Below, piece after piece: positions 31,688 through 40,722 of a stretch of DNA of 46,619 nucleotides. Within the stretch, counting starts at the first letter, position 1. Each line of letters starts with the position of its first letter. A model generated the notes under the pieces. It was not told the DNA's origin. It worked only from the letters and a program-made list of their open reading frames with translations, and made no database searches. Made by a program: the position numbers and the translations under genes. Source of the DNA: an uncultured Clostridia bacterium (lineage in GTDB: Bacteria; Bacillota; Clostridia; Oscillospirales; Ruminococcaceae); contig CAMAGG010000002.1 of the NCBI GenBank assembly GCA_945833805.1, forward strand, positions 1-46,619, in the 5' to 3' direction.

Positions 31688-32629
31688 TCACTCTCCAAAT
31701 TCCGCAAGAAACCGCATATTCGTGATGATGAACCGGGACTTCCACCAGTTCGCCGCCAGCGCGAATTCCTGATATTCCGTACACCACTGCCATGTCACCG
31801 GGAAAGAACCGTCCGGCTGCTGACTGCTTCGTATAAGTTCGCATTCCGCTTTGCAGAGGGCTTCATTACCCGCATAAAACAGGCTGCTGCGGTTCTGTAT
31901 GTAGTTTGAAGGCTTCGGAACGTATTCCGTTTCCCAGCGGCTGGAATCCCGGCAAATCTCGCTTTCTGCTCGGCTCAGCAGAGTTTCCCTCAGCTTGTCC
32001 GTATTGAACTGCTCCGCTCCGGCTTCCACAAGGTAATCATACAGCATTGCGAAGCTGCCTGTAACGTGGATTTCCGGCGGGAATTCGCCGCTGGTGATGA
32101 ATGCGATTGCATTCATCGCGATACCCTCAGACTTGCGGTACAGCCCGCTGTTTTTGTCCGCAAACCGAAGCGCAAAGCCCGCAAGCCCCGCAGTAGGATT
32201 ATAGGGCAGAGGATTATCCTCCGGCTTGCTGTTCGGGTCGAAAGCCCACCAGATCGCATGGGGATAGTCGTTGTTGCTCGGAACTACCGTAAGCCACTGC
32301 CCGGATTTCTCGTCAAAGTCCGCGCCGCTGTCCAGATACCTCAGAACGCCCTGTACTATCGGGTGTGAGCCGTCAGTGAATCCTATCTCCCGCAGTGCGC
32401 CGCAGGCTGTGAGGGTCTGTATCGGCGATGAGTTGGGATTCATGCTGTCGCACTCAAGCCCCCAGCCGAAGCCTCCGTCCGGATTTTGAAATGCCGCCAG
32501 CGCTTCAAGAACGTCCTCCCGGTTTCCGCCGTGGAACAGGTACCTCCACATTGCCATATCCAGCGGGCGGGCATTCCGCATAATGAAGCCCTCCGCCAGA
32601 TGGAATTCCTTTGTTTCTCTGATGTTCAT
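31688..32629 (-). CDS. Alpha/alpha-toroid (prenyltransferase/squalene-oxidase-repeat) protein
   Basis: A 313-residue soluble protein. AAFQNPDGGFGWGLECDS and RSSQQPDGSFPVTWQWCTEY are QW-like repeats of the terpenoid cyclase/prenyltransferase alpha-alpha toroid fold, one near each end. PLPYNPTAGLAGFALRFA fits the barrel helices. The DxDD motif of true cyclases is not seen and there is no membrane anchor, so substrate and reaction are unknown. The start follows GGAGGAGTATTACT. It has its own promoter at 32681-32709 and runs directly into the AlkZ-related gene (TGA-AC-ATG). Confidence 0.7.
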   Translation of the reverse strand: MNIRETKEFHLAEGFIMRNARPLDMAMWRYLFHGGNREDVLEALAAFQNPDGGFGWGLECDSMNPNSSPIQTLTACGALREIGFTDGSHPIVQGVLRYLDSGADFDEKSGQWLTVVPSNNDYPHAIWWAFDPNSKPEDNPLPYNPTAGLAGFALRFADKNSGLYRKSEGIAMNAIAFITSGEFPPEIHVTGSFAMLYDYLVEAGAEQFNTDKLRETLLSRAESEICRDSSRWETEYVPKPSNYIQNRSSLFYAGNEALCKAECELIRSSQQPDGSFPVTWQWCTEYQEFALAANWWKSRFIITNMRFLAEFGE

Positions 32630-32680
32630 AGTAATACTCCTCCGTTATTTATTGTGCGCGTTATGCGCCAATAGGATCAT

Positions 32681-32709
32681 ATCATATTTTCCCGGATTTG
32701 TATTGTAAA
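32681..32709 (-). promoter_or_regulatory. Internal promoter of the nadK-argR insert
   Basis: On the minus strand TTTACA (32704-32709), 17 bp, TATGAT (32681-32686), followed by a GCGC-ATAAC-GCGC mini-dyad (32656-32668) in the leader. It lies between the AraC gene and the toroid-protein gene. Confidence 0.6.
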
Positions 32710-32715
32710 AATCGG

Positions 32716-33546
32716 TCAGAAACTGAGCGCCAAAGCAAGCGCCTCCTGCGGAGTCATCAGATGCCGCCGCTTGAAATCGTGCAGCAGGTGCGGCTGGTCG
32801 TAATAGCCGTATTTCTCCACCGCATCAAGCACTGAAAACTGCGGAGATGTCAGCATTTCCTGCCAGAGAAGCTGATACCGGATAACCGACATCACCGATT
32901 TCGGCGAAGCGCCGATACTGCCGCAGAACAGCCGCTGAAGCCGTTTCGCGGTGCAACCGGTGTACATTGAAAGGTCTGCGGAGGAAACTCTGCCATTCCT
33001 GCTTATTATGTGTTCCAGCGCGTTCATAAGATTTTCGTCCGGCTGACGTAAAATCCGCTTTAACAGCAGCTTTTCCGCGAATTCCGCGTTCTGCCGCAAT
33101 GTAAGTCCGTGCAGAAGATAGTCCGACATCTCCCGGACAAAGCCCTGAAACAGGCGCTCCGCCGGGAACGCGGTATTTACGCTGTTTAAGAGAGCGTCCT
33201 CGGCAAATGAAACTGCCGACCACAAATAAAATCTGACGCTGAACGTCATGGAAAGCCCGTTCCGTTCAACAGAGCTGCCGCCCTCCCAGCCGTTTTCATC
33301 TAGTCCGCAAAAGTATGCGGAAACATTGCCCTTTGACAGATCCGCCCGGAAAATAATATCCATGCAGCCGTCCGGAATTACCAGACCGCTTTTCTGCGGC
33401 TGAGGACTGCTGACCGGAAGAAATGTGCCCCAGAAGCAGCGGATATAGGGCTTCAGCGCCGCGCAGGGCGGTATCTCGCTGTATTGCAGGGATTTCTCAA
33501 AGGGGTGAGCGGTCGCCGGACGAAAGTGGTCGCTTAGATCATACAT
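32716..33546 (-). CDS. AraC-family transcriptional regulator
   Basis: A 276-residue regulator. The N-terminal part (PPCAALKPYIRCFWG, VIPDGCMDIIFR) matches the cupin-like sensor common in this AraC subgroup. The C-terminal double helix-turn-helix covers residues about 165-270 (RVSSADLSMYTGCTAKRLQRLF and VLDAVEKYGYYDQPHLLHDFKRR). The ATG is 3 bp after the nadK stop and lacks a good Shine-Dalgarno, so it is translated by coupling. It is the first gene of an insert in a conserved housekeeping cluster and may regulate the promoter at 32681-32709; that link is inferred. Confidence 0.85.
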   Translation of the reverse strand: MYDLSDHFRPATAHPFEKSLQYSEIPPCAALKPYIRCFWGTFLPVSSPQPQKSGLVIPDGCMDIIFRADLSKGNVSAYFCGLDENGWEGGSSVERNGLSMTFSVRFYLWSAVSFAEDALLNSVNTAFPAERLFQGFVREMSDYLLHGLTLRQNAEFAEKLLLKRILRQPDENLMNALEHIISRNGRVSSADLSMYTGCTAKRLQRLFCGSIGASPKSVMSVIRYQLLWQEMLTSPQFSVLDAVEKYGYYDQPHLLHDFKRRHLMTPQEALALALSF

Positions 33547-33549
33547 TGG

Positions 33550-34416
33550 CTATTTCAGAGGTCGCATGAGCTTTCTGTTCACCGAACCGAAAAAGCCCCC
33601 GCCGGTTTCTATCAGCATGAGATCCGGCTGACCGATGCGCATTGTCATTACGTCACCCTCGTCAAAGGCATAGCCGCTGTCACCGTCAAAGCTTATCGTC
33701 ACCCGGCTGTCCTGATAGGAATTCACTCGCAGCGTGACCTCGCTTTCCGCCGAGAATATCATCGGGCGGGAAAACAGCGAATGCGGACAGAGCGCCGTAT
33801 ATTCAATGCAGCGCATTGACGGGTCGATGATAGGACCTCCCGCAGAAAGGGAATACGCAGTGGAGCCTGTCGGCGTGCTGAAAATAACGCCGTCAGCCCG
33901 AAGCCTTGACGCTTCGACCTCCCCGCAGTAAACGCAGAATTCCGGCAGCTTTGACTTGCTGTCCCTTGATACCACGACATCGTTCAGAGTGTTCTGGGTG
34001 AGGGTGTTTCCATTTGCGTAGCGTACCTCGACTGACATCAGCATACGGCGGCTCACCCGGAAATTGCCGAGAATTATCTCCGGGATACTGCTTATCTCGG
34101 ACGGCTCAAGATTAGCCATAAAGCCTAGCCGTCCGGTATTTACGCCGAGCAGCGGGATCCCCCACACCGCCGCCAGTTTTCCGTGGGAAATTATAGAACC
34201 GTCGCCGCCTACGGTTATCATGCAGACGCAGCCTGCGCCGTTTTCAGCGGATTCAACACCACTAAGTCCACCGCTGCTGCCATCGTCATATTTCAGTGAA
34301 TAGGGGGTAATTCCGGCGGCGCGAAGCTCTCTGCATATTTCCTCCGCGATATGGACGGAATTTTCGTCCCGGCGGTTATATGAAATTATTACCTTTTTCT
34401 CACCGTTTCTGTCCAT
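33550..34416 (-). CDS. nadK: NAD kinase
   Basis: Cytoplasmic ATP- or polyphosphate-NAD kinase, the only route to NADP, 288 residues. Signatures: VGGDGSIISHGK (about residue 68), GVNTGRLGFMANL (about 90), the NAD-binding loop LNDVVVSRD, and TPTGSTAYSLSAGGPII (about 180). The start follows CGGAGGGAATT. It is in the conserved dxs-tlyA-nadK order, 13 bp after tlyA. Confidence 0.95.
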   Translation of the reverse strand: MDRNGEKKVIISYNRRDENSVHIAEEICRELRAAGITPYSLKYDDGSSGGLSGVESAENGAGCVCMITVGGDGSIISHGKLAAVWGIPLLGVNTGRLGFMANLEPSEISSIPEIILGNFRVSRRMLMSVEVRYANGNTLTQNTLNDVVVSRDSKSKLPEFCVYCGEVEASRLRADGVIFSTPTGSTAYSLSAGGPIIDPSMRCIEYTALCPHSLFSRPMIFSAESEVTLRVNSYQDSRVTISFDGDSGYAFDEGDVMTMRIGQPDLMLIETGGGFFGSVNRKLMRPLK

Positions 34417-34429
34417 AATTCCCTCCGAA

Positions 34430-35143
34430 CTACCGCTTTCTGAGACACATCAGGTATTCGATATTGCCGTCCCCTCCGGTTATCGGGGACTGCTCCGTGC
34501 CGATCACAGAAAATCCGCATTCCTCTGAAAATTCAGCGATCTCATCGCGTATTTTCAGCCGCACACGCTCCTCGCGGACTATCCCGTTCTTGCTGAGATT
34601 TGCCCGACCCGCCTCAAACTGCGGCTTGATGAGAACCACAGCCACTCCGCCGGATTTCAGTAGCCGGTGAATATGCGGAATTATCAGCTTAAGCGAAATG
34701 AACGACACATCTGTGCCGATAAAATCCGCTTCGGTCAGCTCCGCCGTGCGGATATCAGTCTGCTCCATAGAAACCACCCGCGGATCGCAGCGCAGACTGT
34801 CCACAAGCTGATCCGTGCCAACGTCAACCGCATAAACCCTTGACGCCCCATGCTGAAGCATACAGTCGGTGAAGCCCCCGGTGGAAGCGCCTATATCAAT
34901 GCACTCCGCTCCGGTAATGTCCAGCTTAAAGCGCTCAATCGCCGCCTCCAGCTTAAGTCCGCCCCTGCCGACATAGTGAAGCTGTTCTCCGGTGATCTCC
35001 ACAAAATCGCTGTCCGAAACCTCCTGAGAGGGCTTGGAACAAACCTTTCCGGAAACGGAAACTCCCCCGGACTTTATCAGCGTCTGCGCCGCCGTGCGGC
35101 TTTTGCAGAGCTTTTTTTCTGTCAGATAAACGTCAAGGCGCAT
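34430..35143 (-). CDS. TlyA-family rRNA methyltransferase / hemolysin-like protein
   Basis: A 237-residue protein (YqxC/TlyA type). An N-terminal S4 RNA-binding domain (MRLDVYLTEKKLCKSRTAAQTLIKSG, residues 1-60) precedes a FtsJ-like methyltransferase domain with the SAM loop CIDIGASTGGFTDCML (about 82-97) and KPQFEAGR. Mycobacterial TlyA 2'-O-methylates 16S and 23S rRNA; the same role is presumed. It starts ATG after GGAGGAAACA and overlaps dxs by 11 bp, so it is translationally coupled. Confidence 0.92.
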   Translation of the reverse strand: MRLDVYLTEKKLCKSRTAAQTLIKSGGVSVSGKVCSKPSQEVSDSDFVEITGEQLHYVGRGGLKLEAAIERFKLDITGAECIDIGASTGGFTDCMLQHGASRVYAVDVGTDQLVDSLRCDPRVVSMEQTDIRTAELTEADFIGTDVSFISLKLIIPHIHRLLKSGGVAVVLIKPQFEAGRANLSKNGIVREERVRLKIRDEIAEFSEECGFSVIGTEQSPITGGDGNIEYLMCLRKR

Positions 35144-36980
35144 TGTTTCCTCCGTCCGCGCTTCCTCTGATAAGCTTCGCAGTCATGGAAGCCCTGTCCA
35201 GTCCAAACAACTGAAGCTGCTGGTACACCGTTCCCGCCGGAACAAATCTCCCGTCCGCTCCGACAATTTCGTAAGTCCCGGAGTAGCCGCTTTCCAGAAG
35301 CGCTGCGGCAAATCTCTCAGCAATTCCACCCTGCACTATTCCCTCTTCAAAGAACACGATCCGGTCATAGCCCAGCGCCTTTTGAAGCGCCTCCTGCGGC
35401 AATGGCGATATCCTCACCAGACGCAGCCAGTCCACCGGAGCGCCCTTTTCAGAAGCCTCTCTGGCGGCGGCGGTCATTTCCGCAGAAAGCCTGCCGTAGC
35501 TCACCGCCAACGTTTTACCGCACCTGCCGGAGTAATCCACATCCGTTTTGGGAAGTACCTCCGCGCCGAATTCCGTGCCCTTTGGATAACGCACCGCCGC
35601 GACCCCGTCGGTATTGTACAGCGCTTCGCTCAGGCACAGCCGAAGCTCCTCGCAGCTTGCAGGGGAATAAACCGTGGTATTCGGGACAGAGGACAGCATT
35701 GCTGCGTCAAATATGCCCTGATGAGTTTCTCCGTCCTCTCCGGTAAATCCAGCGCGGTCTATCGCAAAGGTAACGTGGGTGCTCTCTATCGCGCAGTCAT
35801 GAATAATCTGGTCATAACCCCGCTGCAAAAACGTTGAATACACTGCGAAAACCGGGAGCATTCCCTCCACCGCAAGCCCGGCGGCAAAGGTAACCGCGTG
35901 CTGCTCGGCGATTCCCACGTCAAAGAAACGCTCGCCGCAGGAATTCTTGAAATAATTCATGCCTGTCGCGTATTTCATCGCGGCGGTAATTCCGCAGATC
36001 CTGCTGTCGGACTTAGCAAGCCGCTCCAGCTCTCTGCCGAACGCGTCGGTAAAGGTTTCCGCAGGAGCTGCCGCGCCCTTTCTTGGGACTGCGTGGTATT
36101 CTCCAGGGTTATCCTCCGCAGGCTTCCAGCCCTTGCCTTTGGTGGTGAATACATGAACTACGCAGGGTCTGCGCATTATTTTTGCCACCGACAACGCTTC
36201 TATAAGATCCTCCAGATCATGACCGTTCACCGGGCCTATATACTGAAATCCGAAATTCTCGAACATATTGCTGCTGTCATAGATCGCGTCCTTTATCAGG
36301 CTCTTTGCAGTGCTGATCGTGCGCTCAAGCTTTTCACCCACGACCGGCACGGCGGACAGCACCGATTTGACGTGCTCCTTCGCGCAGTAATACTTCCTTG
36401 TGGAACGGATATGCGCCAGATATCTTGCCAGCGCTCCGGTGCTTTTGGAAATAGACATGGCATTGTCGTTGAGGATAACTACCAGCGGAGCAAGGCTCTT
36501 CCCGGCGTTGTTAAGCCCCTCGTAAGCCATTCCTCCGGTGAGCGCTCCGTCGCCTATCACCGCCGCAACGCTGCCGCGCTTTCCCTGTAATCTCATTGCG
36601 GAAGCAATACCGAAAGCCGCCGAGATAGACGTGCTGCTATGCCCGGAAATAAATGCGTCCGCCGGAGATTCCCCCCGACGGCTGAACCCGGAAATTCCAC
36701 CCAAGCTGCGCAGAGTGCCGAACTGAGAATACCGCCCGGTAAGCAGCTTATGGGCATAAGCCTGATGTCCCACGTCCCAGATTATCCTGTCCGTTTTGAC
36801 GTCAAACACATAATGCAGAGCCGCAGTCAGCTCCACCGTGCCGAGATTTGCGGACAGATGTCCTCCGGTTTCGGTAACGGTGCTCAGGATACAGCGCCGC
36901 AGTTCACGGCACAGCTCCTTCAGCTGCGGCATTGTCATGTTGGAAATTCTATCGTGATTTATCTCATCATTTAAAATCAT
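35133..36980 (-). CDS. dxs: 1-deoxy-D-xylulose-5-phosphate synthase
   Basis: Thiamine-diphosphate enzyme that makes DXP from pyruvate and glyceraldehyde 3-phosphate, the first step of the MEP isoprenoid pathway. 615 residues from the ATG at 36980, directly after GGAGGAGAAA; the longer frame overlaps the upstream gene and is rejected. Visible: TGGHLSANLGTVELT (about 35), TPP motif GDGALTGGMAYEGLNNAG (about 143), DVGIAEQHAVTFAAGLA (about 358) and GFTGEDGETHQG (about 410). The DXP here does not feed PLP, because pdxST is DXP-independent. It sits next to ispA, the downstream prenyl synthase. Confidence 0.96.
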   Translation of the reverse strand: MILNDEINHDRISNMTMPQLKELCRELRRCILSTVTETGGHLSANLGTVELTAALHYVFDVKTDRIIWDVGHQAYAHKLLTGRYSQFGTLRSLGGISGFSRRGESPADAFISGHSSTSISAAFGIASAMRLQGKRGSVAAVIGDGALTGGMAYEGLNNAGKSLAPLVVILNDNAMSISKSTGALARYLAHIRSTRKYYCAKEHVKSVLSAVPVVGEKLERTISTAKSLIKDAIYDSSNMFENFGFQYIGPVNGHDLEDLIEALSVAKIMRRPCVVHVFTTKGKGWKPAEDNPGEYHAVPRKGAAAPAETFTDAFGRELERLAKSDSRICGITAAMKYATGMNYFKNSCGERFFDVGIAEQHAVTFAAGLAVEGMLPVFAVYSTFLQRGYDQIIHDCAIESTHVTFAIDRAGFTGEDGETHQGIFDAAMLSSVPNTTVYSPASCEELRLCLSEALYNTDGVAAVRYPKGTEFGAEVLPKTDVDYSGRCGKTLAVSYGRLSAEMTAAAREASEKGAPVDWLRLVRISPLPQEALQKALGYDRIVFFEEGIVQGGIAERFAAALLESGYSGTYEIVGADGRFVPAGTVYQQLQLFGLDRASMTAKLIRGSADGGNNAP

Positions 36981-37014
36981 TTTCTCCTCCGTGCCGAAAG
37001 ACCGGCAGAAGTAT

Positions 37015-37515
37015 TTATACTGGCAGCGGGAACACCATTGCGATAAGTATTCCCAGAAGCGCTCCGGCAAGCACCTCAATAGGCTTATGCCCTAAGAATT
37101 CCTTGAATTCCTTCTGGTCTGCTATTTCTTCAAGCTGTTCGTCCTGTATCTCGCCGCCCAGCTTTGATATCTCATCGTCCATTTCGTCAATGACCTTGCG
37201 CAGTCTGTTCAGTTCCTTACCGTGCAGCCCTGCGTTGTAACGGACGCTCAGCGCGTCATAGATAACTATTCCAAGCATCATAATGGACAGCGCAAATATC
37301 GGGCTTGTATAGCCCACCTCCGGCAGTCGCAGCAGGTACAGCGCTACCGACACCACCATTGCCGAATGGGAAGACGGCATTCCACCAGCTCCGGTGATGC
37401 GCTCGGGATTAAACGTCTTTTCCTTTATCGCGTACAGCACTGTCTTGATTATCTGCGCAGATAAAAACGATATGAATCCGACCGAGATCGTCGGATTTGC
37501 CATAAATATATTCAT
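37015..37515 (-). CDS. Divergent PAP2-family membrane protein, YuiD-like
   Basis: A 166-residue integral membrane protein with about four hydrophobic segments. GAGGMPSSHSAMVVSVAL is the phosphatase signature of the acid-phosphatase/vanadium-dependent superfamily in its divergent form, with the distal histidine motif not clearly present. The segment KVIDEMDDEISKLGGEIQDEQLEEIADQ is a charged coiled-coil loop. Lying between ispA and dxs, it may dephosphorylate a prenyl diphosphate; this is inferred from position only. GGAGGA lies 12 bases before the ATG, and an alternative ATG lies at codon 5. Confidence 0.85.
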   Translation of the reverse strand: MNIFMANPTISVGFISFLSAQIIKTVLYAIKEKTFNPERITGAGGMPSSHSAMVVSVALYLLRLPEVGYTSPIFALSIMMLGIVIYDALSVRYNAGLHGKELNRLRKVIDEMDDEISKLGGEIQDEQLEEIADQKEFKEFLGHKPIEVLAGALLGILIAMVFPLPV

Positions 37516-37537
37516 TTATCAAACTTCCTCCGGGCAA

Positions 37538-38437
37538 TCAATAGTTACGTTCAAGCAACAGACGGGTAAGTCCCTCAAGGAACTCCCTGTCCTCAAATAC
37601 GGACAGCGCCATGACCGCTTCATCAGTGAGCCTTGCGGCTTCCGATCGCGCCTTTTCCAAACCCACTACCGCCGCATAAGTGAATTTTCCGCTCTCCCTG
37701 TCGCTTCCGACCGGCTTGCCCAACAGCTTTTCATCGGCGGTTATATCAAGAATATCGTCGATTATCTGGAACGCCAGTCCCAGCTTCTTCGCGTAAGTTC
37801 CGGCAGCAAGCTGAAGCTCAGCGCCGCCCCCCGCCGCGATAACTCCCGCGCGGCAGCAGAATTCCAGCAGAGCGCCGGTTTTCATGCGGTACATCTCCAG
37901 AATTACGTTCTCCGGAAGCTGCCTGCCCTCGTTTTCCGTGTCAATGACCTGACCGCCGATCATGCCGTAGATCCCCGCCTGCTCGCCAAGCAGCGAAATA
38001 ATTTTCAGCGCGGCGTTCTGGGAGATAGTTCCCTTTAACCCTGCCTTTGCGATTATTTCGGCAGGAAGAATAGCCAGCGCGTCCCCGGCAAGCAGCGCAT
38101 TCGCCTCGCCGAAAGCCTTATGGCAGCTCGGCTTGCCCCGGCGCATATCGTCATCGTCCATGCAGGGCAGATCGTCATGTATCAGCGAAAATGTGTGCAT
38201 CATCTCGATCGCGCAGGCAACCGGAAGCGCCGTTTCCGGCTCTCCCCCGCACACCCGGCAGAACTCCATGACAAGCGCCGGGCGCAGCCGTTTTCCTCCG
38301 GCGGTTAGGCTGTGCCGAGCCGCAAGAATCACATTCTTTTGCAGGCATTCTCTTTCCGGAAGAAGGCTATCAAGCGCCCGCTCCGTCATTTCCGCATAGT
38401 CCCGGAGCTGCTCCTTTACATTTTCCTTATCCAACAC
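37538..38437 (-). CDS. ispA: Polyprenyl (farnesyl/geranylgeranyl) diphosphate synthase
   Basis: Trans-prenyltransferase that condenses IPP with allylic diphosphates, about 299 residues. The first Asp-rich motif is HDDLPCMDDDDMRRGKPSCH (about residue 85), the second IIDDILDITADEKLLGKPVGSD (about 225), both complete. The residues before the first motif (FSLIHDDLP) fit farnesyl synthases. The start is ambiguous: TTG 38440, GTG 38437 and TTG 38434 are consecutive after GGAGG; GTG is taken. It is cotranscribed with xseB (12 bp) upstream. Confidence 0.94.
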   Translation of the reverse strand: MLDKENVKEQLRDYAEMTERALDSLLPERECLQKNVILAARHSLTAGGKRLRPALVMEFCRVCGGEPETALPVACAIEMMHTFSLIHDDLPCMDDDDMRRGKPSCHKAFGEANALLAGDALAILPAEIIAKAGLKGTISQNAALKIISLLGEQAGIYGMIGGQVIDTENEGRQLPENVILEMYRMKTGALLEFCCRAGVIAAGGGAELQLAAGTYAKKLGLAFQIIDDILDITADEKLLGKPVGSDRESGKFTYAAVVGLEKARSEAARLTDEAVMALSVFEDREFLEGLTRLLLERNY

Positions 38438-38449
38438 CAAACCTCCGAA

Positions 38450-38629
38450 TTATTCCGAAGCTTCCAGCTTCTCCACTTGAAGCCGCGCGTTCTGAATATA
38501 TTCCCTGCACTGCTTTGTGAGCTGCGCTGCCTCAGCGTAGAGCTTCATGGACTCCTCCAGCGAAATATCCCCGCCGCTCATCTGCTCAGAGATCTCCGCA
38601 AGCCTGCTCATCGCCTTTTCAAATTCCAT
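38450..38629 (-). CDS. xseB: Exodeoxyribonuclease VII small subunit
   Basis: A 59-residue XseB, slightly short for the family. It pairs with XseA to degrade single-stranded DNA. MEFEKAMSRLAEISEQMSGG and LEESMKLYAEAAQLTKQC are the family core, a helical hairpin. The ATG at 38629 follows AGAGGTAATGAT; the longer frame extends into xseA and is rejected. Confidence 0.93.
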   Translation of the reverse strand: MEFEKAMSRLAEISEQMSGGDISLEESMKLYAEAAQLTKQCREYIQNARLQVEKLEASE

Positions 38630-38639
38630 ATCATTACCT

Positions 38640-39848
38640 CTATTCTGTTGGGATAATTTCCTCCACCCGCGCTGTAACAGCGCCCTCGGCAAGTCTTATG
38701 CTGATCCTTTCGCCGGGAGAAAGCTGCGCCGCGCTTGTTATTATTCCGCGCTCTCCGCTGGTGAGAGAATAGCCACGCGCCAGCACTCCTAGAGGATTCA
38801 GCGCAGAAATAACCTCCGCTCCTGCGATAACAGAGCGCTCCGCTTTGTCCAGCCTTGTGTGCATTCCGGTGCGTATCCGCGCCGAAAGCTCGTCGAGTCT
38901 TTGCTCGGCGGTATTAAGTCTGCTTCTCGGGGAAAGAGCGGAAATAAGCTCCATACGGGAGTTAAGAGTCCGGCTGCATTCTGACAGCCTGCGCAGCATA
39001 TCCGCACGGATACGCTCCATAGTTCCCTCGATCGCCGAAGAAAACACACTCATTTCCGGAACCGCAAGCTCCGCCGCAGCCGAGGGAGTAGGCGCTCTCA
39101 TGTCTGCGACAAGATCTGCGATACTGAAATCCGTTTCGTGACCGACCGCTGAAATGGTGGGAATTTTACTGGAATAGACCGCCCTCGCCACGATCTCGGA
39201 ATTGAACGCGCTCAGATCCTCGGCTGAGCCGCCGCCCCGCCCGAAAATAAGCACGTCCGCGCCGGTGTCCTGCGCCCGGTTTATAGCCGCCGCCACCGAC
39301 TCCGCAGCGCCTGTTCCCTGAACCTGCGCCGGAATGACGATAAGCTTCACCAATGGGCAGCGCCGGGAGATTATGTTGATAACATCCTGCAAAGCCGCGC
39401 CGCCGGCGGATGTAACCACTGCTACCCGCTCCGGCATTCTCGGCAGCGGACGCTTCTGATCGAACAGCCCCTGCGCCGCCAGACGTCTGCGCAGTTCCTC
39501 AAGAGCCTTTGCCTGCTCTCCCGCGCCGTCGGGCGTCATGTCCGAACAGTTGATCTGATACACCCCGGACGGTTCATAGACGGTTATTGCACCATAGCAC
39601 ACGACCTTATCCCCGTCCTCCGGGTCGAACTCAAGCCGAGCCGCATTTCCGGCGAACATGACGGCTTTAAGCTGGGTCTGCTCGTCCTTGAGCGTAAAAT
39701 ACAGATGTCCGGTCTTGTAGTGCCGGGTGAAATTGGAGATCTCACCCCGGACAGCGACGTTTGCAAGCCGCTTGTCCCCCTTTATGAGCATTCCCACCAC
39801 CCGGTTCACCTGCGAAACGGTGACTACCGGCGGCTTAGTCCCGGTCAT
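38640..39848 (-). CDS. xseA: Exodeoxyribonuclease VII large subunit
   Basis: Catalytic subunit, 402 residues. It has an N-terminal OB fold (VAVRGEISNFTRHYKTGHLYFTLKDE, about 32-57) and an exonuclease core (VAVVTSAGGAALQDVINI, IFGRGGGSAEDLSAFN, PTISAVGHETDFSIADLVADMRAPTPSAAAEL). A long coiled-coil arm and the terminal LARGYSLT segment follow. It overlaps nusB by 14 bp, with its Shine-Dalgarno GAGGAG inside the nusB end. Confidence 0.96.
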   Translation of the reverse strand: MTGTKPPVVTVSQVNRVVGMLIKGDKRLANVAVRGEISNFTRHYKTGHLYFTLKDEQTQLKAVMFAGNAARLEFDPEDGDKVVCYGAITVYEPSGVYQINCSDMTPDGAGEQAKALEELRRRLAAQGLFDQKRPLPRMPERVAVVTSAGGAALQDVINIISRRCPLVKLIVIPAQVQGTGAAESVAAAINRAQDTGADVLIFGRGGGSAEDLSAFNSEIVARAVYSSKIPTISAVGHETDFSIADLVADMRAPTPSAAAELAVPEMSVFSSAIEGTMERIRADMLRRLSECSRTLNSRMELISALSPRSRLNTAEQRLDELSARIRTGMHTRLDKAERSVIAGAEVISALNPLGVLARGYSLTSGERGIITSAAQLSPGERISIRLAEGAVTARVEEIIPTE

Positions 39849-40251
39849 TTTCTATCTCCTCAAGGTATGAGTTCAGGACGCCGTTGATGAAACCGCAGTC
39901 CTGCTTGTATGCATACTTCTTGCCTAACTCCACTGCTTCGTTTATTGCAGCTGCGCCGGGAACCTTATCATCGTATTTGATCTCGTATATCGCGATCTTC
40001 ATTATCACAAGATTTACTTTGGAAATTCTCGCGACAGACCGCGTGGTGCTGTATTTTGCGATAATCCCGGTGATCTCCTCGTCGTGCGCCAGAACTCCCC
40101 GTACTATCGCGTCTGTTTCGTAGTTTCTGGCAAGCCCGAAGGCTTCCTCGTCAGCCTCGGTTATCTCCTGCGGAGTCTGACCGAACAGGGTCTGATAGAG
40201 TATAATAAACGCGCCCTCGCGCACCTCGCGTCTTGTAAGCTTTTCTTCCAT
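39835..40251 (-). CDS. nusB: Transcription antitermination protein NusB
   Basis: A 138-residue all-helical protein that binds NusE and the rRNA boxA. MEEKLTRREVREGAFIILYQTLFG and the C-terminal EAVELGKKYAYKQDCGFINGVLNSYL are the two conserved ends. The Shine-Dalgarno is weak. It lies 18 bp after asp23, continuing the same operon. Confidence 0.95.
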   Translation of the reverse strand: MEEKLTRREVREGAFIILYQTLFGQTPQEITEADEEAFGLARNYETDAIVRGVLAHDEEITGIIAKYSTTRSVARISKVNLVIMKIAIYEIKYDDKVPGAAAINEAVELGKKYAYKQDCGFINGVLNSYLEEIENDRD

Positions 40252-40268
40252 GTCTGTTTATGTCGCGC

Positions 40269-40619
40269 TCAGTCGGCGCTCTCCTTGAATTTTATTCCGG
40301 CAACATTTACGTCTACCTTTGTCACTGTGAAATTAGTCATGCTCTGGATCGCGGACTTGATACTTTTCTGGACGTCCTCCGCAACATTCACTGCGTTATA
40401 TCCCTCGACAACAATGATATCCGCAAATATTTCGGCGGTATCCGAGCCGAGCTTTGCACGAATAGGTCCGAGCACTTTCGACTTGGCATTGGACGGAGCG
40501 GGAGCCTGACCCCTGCAGTAAACACCGTCTATCTCAGCCGTAGCCAGCTCTGCCATTTTAACTATAACGCTGTCGGAAACCTTGATAGTCCCGATCGGCT
40601 TGTTTGCTTTCTTTTCCAT
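40269..40619 (-). CDS. Asp23/Gls24 family envelope stress protein
   Basis: A 116-residue Asp23/YqhY-like protein. It has the family pattern GTIKVSDSVIVKMAELATAEIDGV at the N-terminus, then IFADIIVVEGYNAVNVAEDVQKSIKSAIQSMT. No membrane segment. In Firmicutes, YqhY lies beside nusB and accBC and is linked to fatty-acid or membrane balance. It is the first gene of the long housekeeping cluster, with a promoter immediately upstream and GGGAGG before the ATG. Confidence 0.93.
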   Translation of the reverse strand: MEKKANKPIGTIKVSDSVIVKMAELATAEIDGVYCRGQAPAPSNAKSKVLGPIRAKLGSDTAEIFADIIVVEGYNAVNVAEDVQKSIKSAIQSMTNFTVTKVDVNVAGIKFKESAD

Positions 40620-40660
40620 ATTTGCCTCCCTTTTTCAAGCGAACATATTTAATCTATTAT

Positions 40661-40689
40661 AGTATACCACAAATTTGTATTTTGTTCAA
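40661..40689 (-). promoter_or_regulatory. Promoter of the asp23-nusB-...-recN cluster
   Basis: On the minus strand TTGAAC (40684-40689), 17 bp, TATACT (40661-40666), followed by a second TATAAT five bases on. The leader is short, about 35 bases. Confidence 0.75.
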
Positions 40690-40722
40690 GTGTTTTTTAT
40701 GCTATTCCCAAACAAAATAAAG

